From assembly GCA_963845445.1 (NCBI GenBank), contig CAWJSE010000002.1:1302001-1366000 (forward strand): 64,000 nucleotides of DNA. Reading direction: 5' to 3'. The stretch is from JABDBL01 sp963845445. Lineage in GTDB: Bacteria; Cyanobacteriota; Vampirovibrionia; Obscuribacterales; Obscuribacteraceae. Both the position numbers and the translations under genes were made by a program. A model generated the notes under the pieces. That model worked only from the letters and a program-made list of their open reading frames with translations. It had not been told where the DNA came from and did no database searches. Shown piece after piece: positions 63,569 through 64,000 of the stretch (the stretch's first letter is position 1; every line of letters starts with the position of its first letter).

Positions 63569-64000
63569 ATGAAGCCCGATCTATCACCTCTGATAGCAAA
63601 AATGCCAACAAAAACCTGGATGTTATTCCCAATATTGATACATTCTTTTTTAGCCGTGTGCATTATCTTTTGGTACCATTCTTGCAACGTAGAATTGCAG
63701 AAACAGGCGAACACACAAGAAATAATCGCTACCACAACTACTCTTTCTAAGCTCTTTTACGACAGTGGATTATCGATTGGGGCTTATAGCCTAACAAAGA
63801 ATAAAACTTTTATTGATCGATATCAAAAGCTTGTCAATCAAATATCACCAACAATCGAGACACTTCACAAACTTGTCAACGAACAACCCGTTAAAGAAAT
63901 AAGTTATCAGGAAATTAGCCACGTCGCTCAAGAAGCTCTCAAACAACTGGAGAACGCTAAGAAAATACTCGATGACAATAATATATCTCCTGTCAGCGAT
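63569..64000 (+). CDS. Sensor or membrane-signalling protein, N-terminal part (runs off right edge)
   Basis: 144 residues open to the edge, ATG 63569. One TM helix (MLFPILIHSFLAVCIIFWYH), then an extracytoplasmic helical domain (LYDSGLSIGAYSLTKNKTFIDRYQKLVNQISPTIETLHKLV) of CHASE3 or four-helix sensor type. It is probably the start of a histidine kinase or chemoreceptor; the output domain is outside the window. Confidence 0.6.
   Translation, partial: MKPDLSPLIAKMPTKTWMLFPILIHSFLAVCIIFWYHSCNVELQKQANTQEIIATTTTLSKLFYDSGLSIGAYSLTKNKTFIDRYQKLVNQISPTIETLHKLVNEQPVKEISYQEISHVAQEALKQLENAKKILDDNNISPVSD

Noticed and set aside
1..64000. CRISPR arrays, insertion sequences or prophage
   Set aside because: No regularly spaced repeats, transposase, integrase or phage structural genes were seen on either strand.

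Overview
The window is about 64 kb of AT-rich (roughly 40% GC by eye) chromosomal DNA from a Gram-negative-type bacterium. An outer membrane is suggested by a CMP-KDO synthetase (kdsB) and many exported proteins. Several traits fit a non-photosynthetic relative of the cyanobacteria, for example Melainabacteria/Vampirovibrionia of the Obscuribacter type: many secreted TPR/Sel1 proteins, an SmtA-like metallothionein, heme oxygenase, a phasin (polyhydroxyalkanoate storage), and cyanobacterial-looking purA and polA motifs. This placement is inference. No rRNA gene or other phylogenetic marker was analysed by computation.

Layout. 1-6.5 kb: the N-terminal part of a PAS histidine kinase, a small heat-shock protein, and a ~1,586-residue repeat-rich surface protein, all on the minus strand. 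6.7-10.4 kb: HD hydrolase, ferritin-like protein, secreted small proteins, a phospholipase-D remnant and a Sel1-repeat protein. 10.5-13.8 kb: a divergent Spy-like/MarR pair with palindromic operator candidates, a secreted von Willebrand A protein, and a secreted protein with an internal duplication. 13.9-15.7 kb: three tandem paralogues of a small membrane protein with a single-domain SET methyltransferase inserted. 16-24.3 kb: HtrA-like protease, heme oxygenase with a coupled 42-residue membrane peptide, membrane and TPR proteins, aldo/keto reductase, and a large bPH-domain membrane protein. 24.5-31.2 kb: metallothionein-like protein, DUF72 protein and three exported TPR-type proteins, one with an internal TonB-like domain. 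31.5-33.8 kb: a RidA / PLP-dehydratase / YheO-type regulator module. 34-50 kb: CorA, a triple-DUF74 protein, pyrG, gatC, AI-2E permease, amino-acid permease, ArsR regulator, polA, a degenerate alkaline-phosphatase-like protein, a phasin, bioD and purA. 50.3-59 kb: holB, a TPR protein, then a long minus-strand block rpmG - tRNA-Trp - secE - nusG - rplK - rplA - ORF - dnaJ-like - kdsB - phosphatase - 2-hydroxyacid dehydrogenase. 59.2-64 kb: a dipeptide/oligopeptide ABC importer, a secreted protein, and the start of a sensor protein.

A recurrent feature is that seven otherwise intact genes (surface protein, Sel1 protein, vWA protein, DUF72 protein, a TPR protein, polA, oppC-type permease) are interrupted by frameshifts. 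Each lies in a short mononucleotide run and is repaired by adding one base (two in the permease). polA is normally important and the reading frames continue cleanly, so these look like uncorrected sequence errors more than true pseudogenes. I annotate each as one gene and state where the break is.
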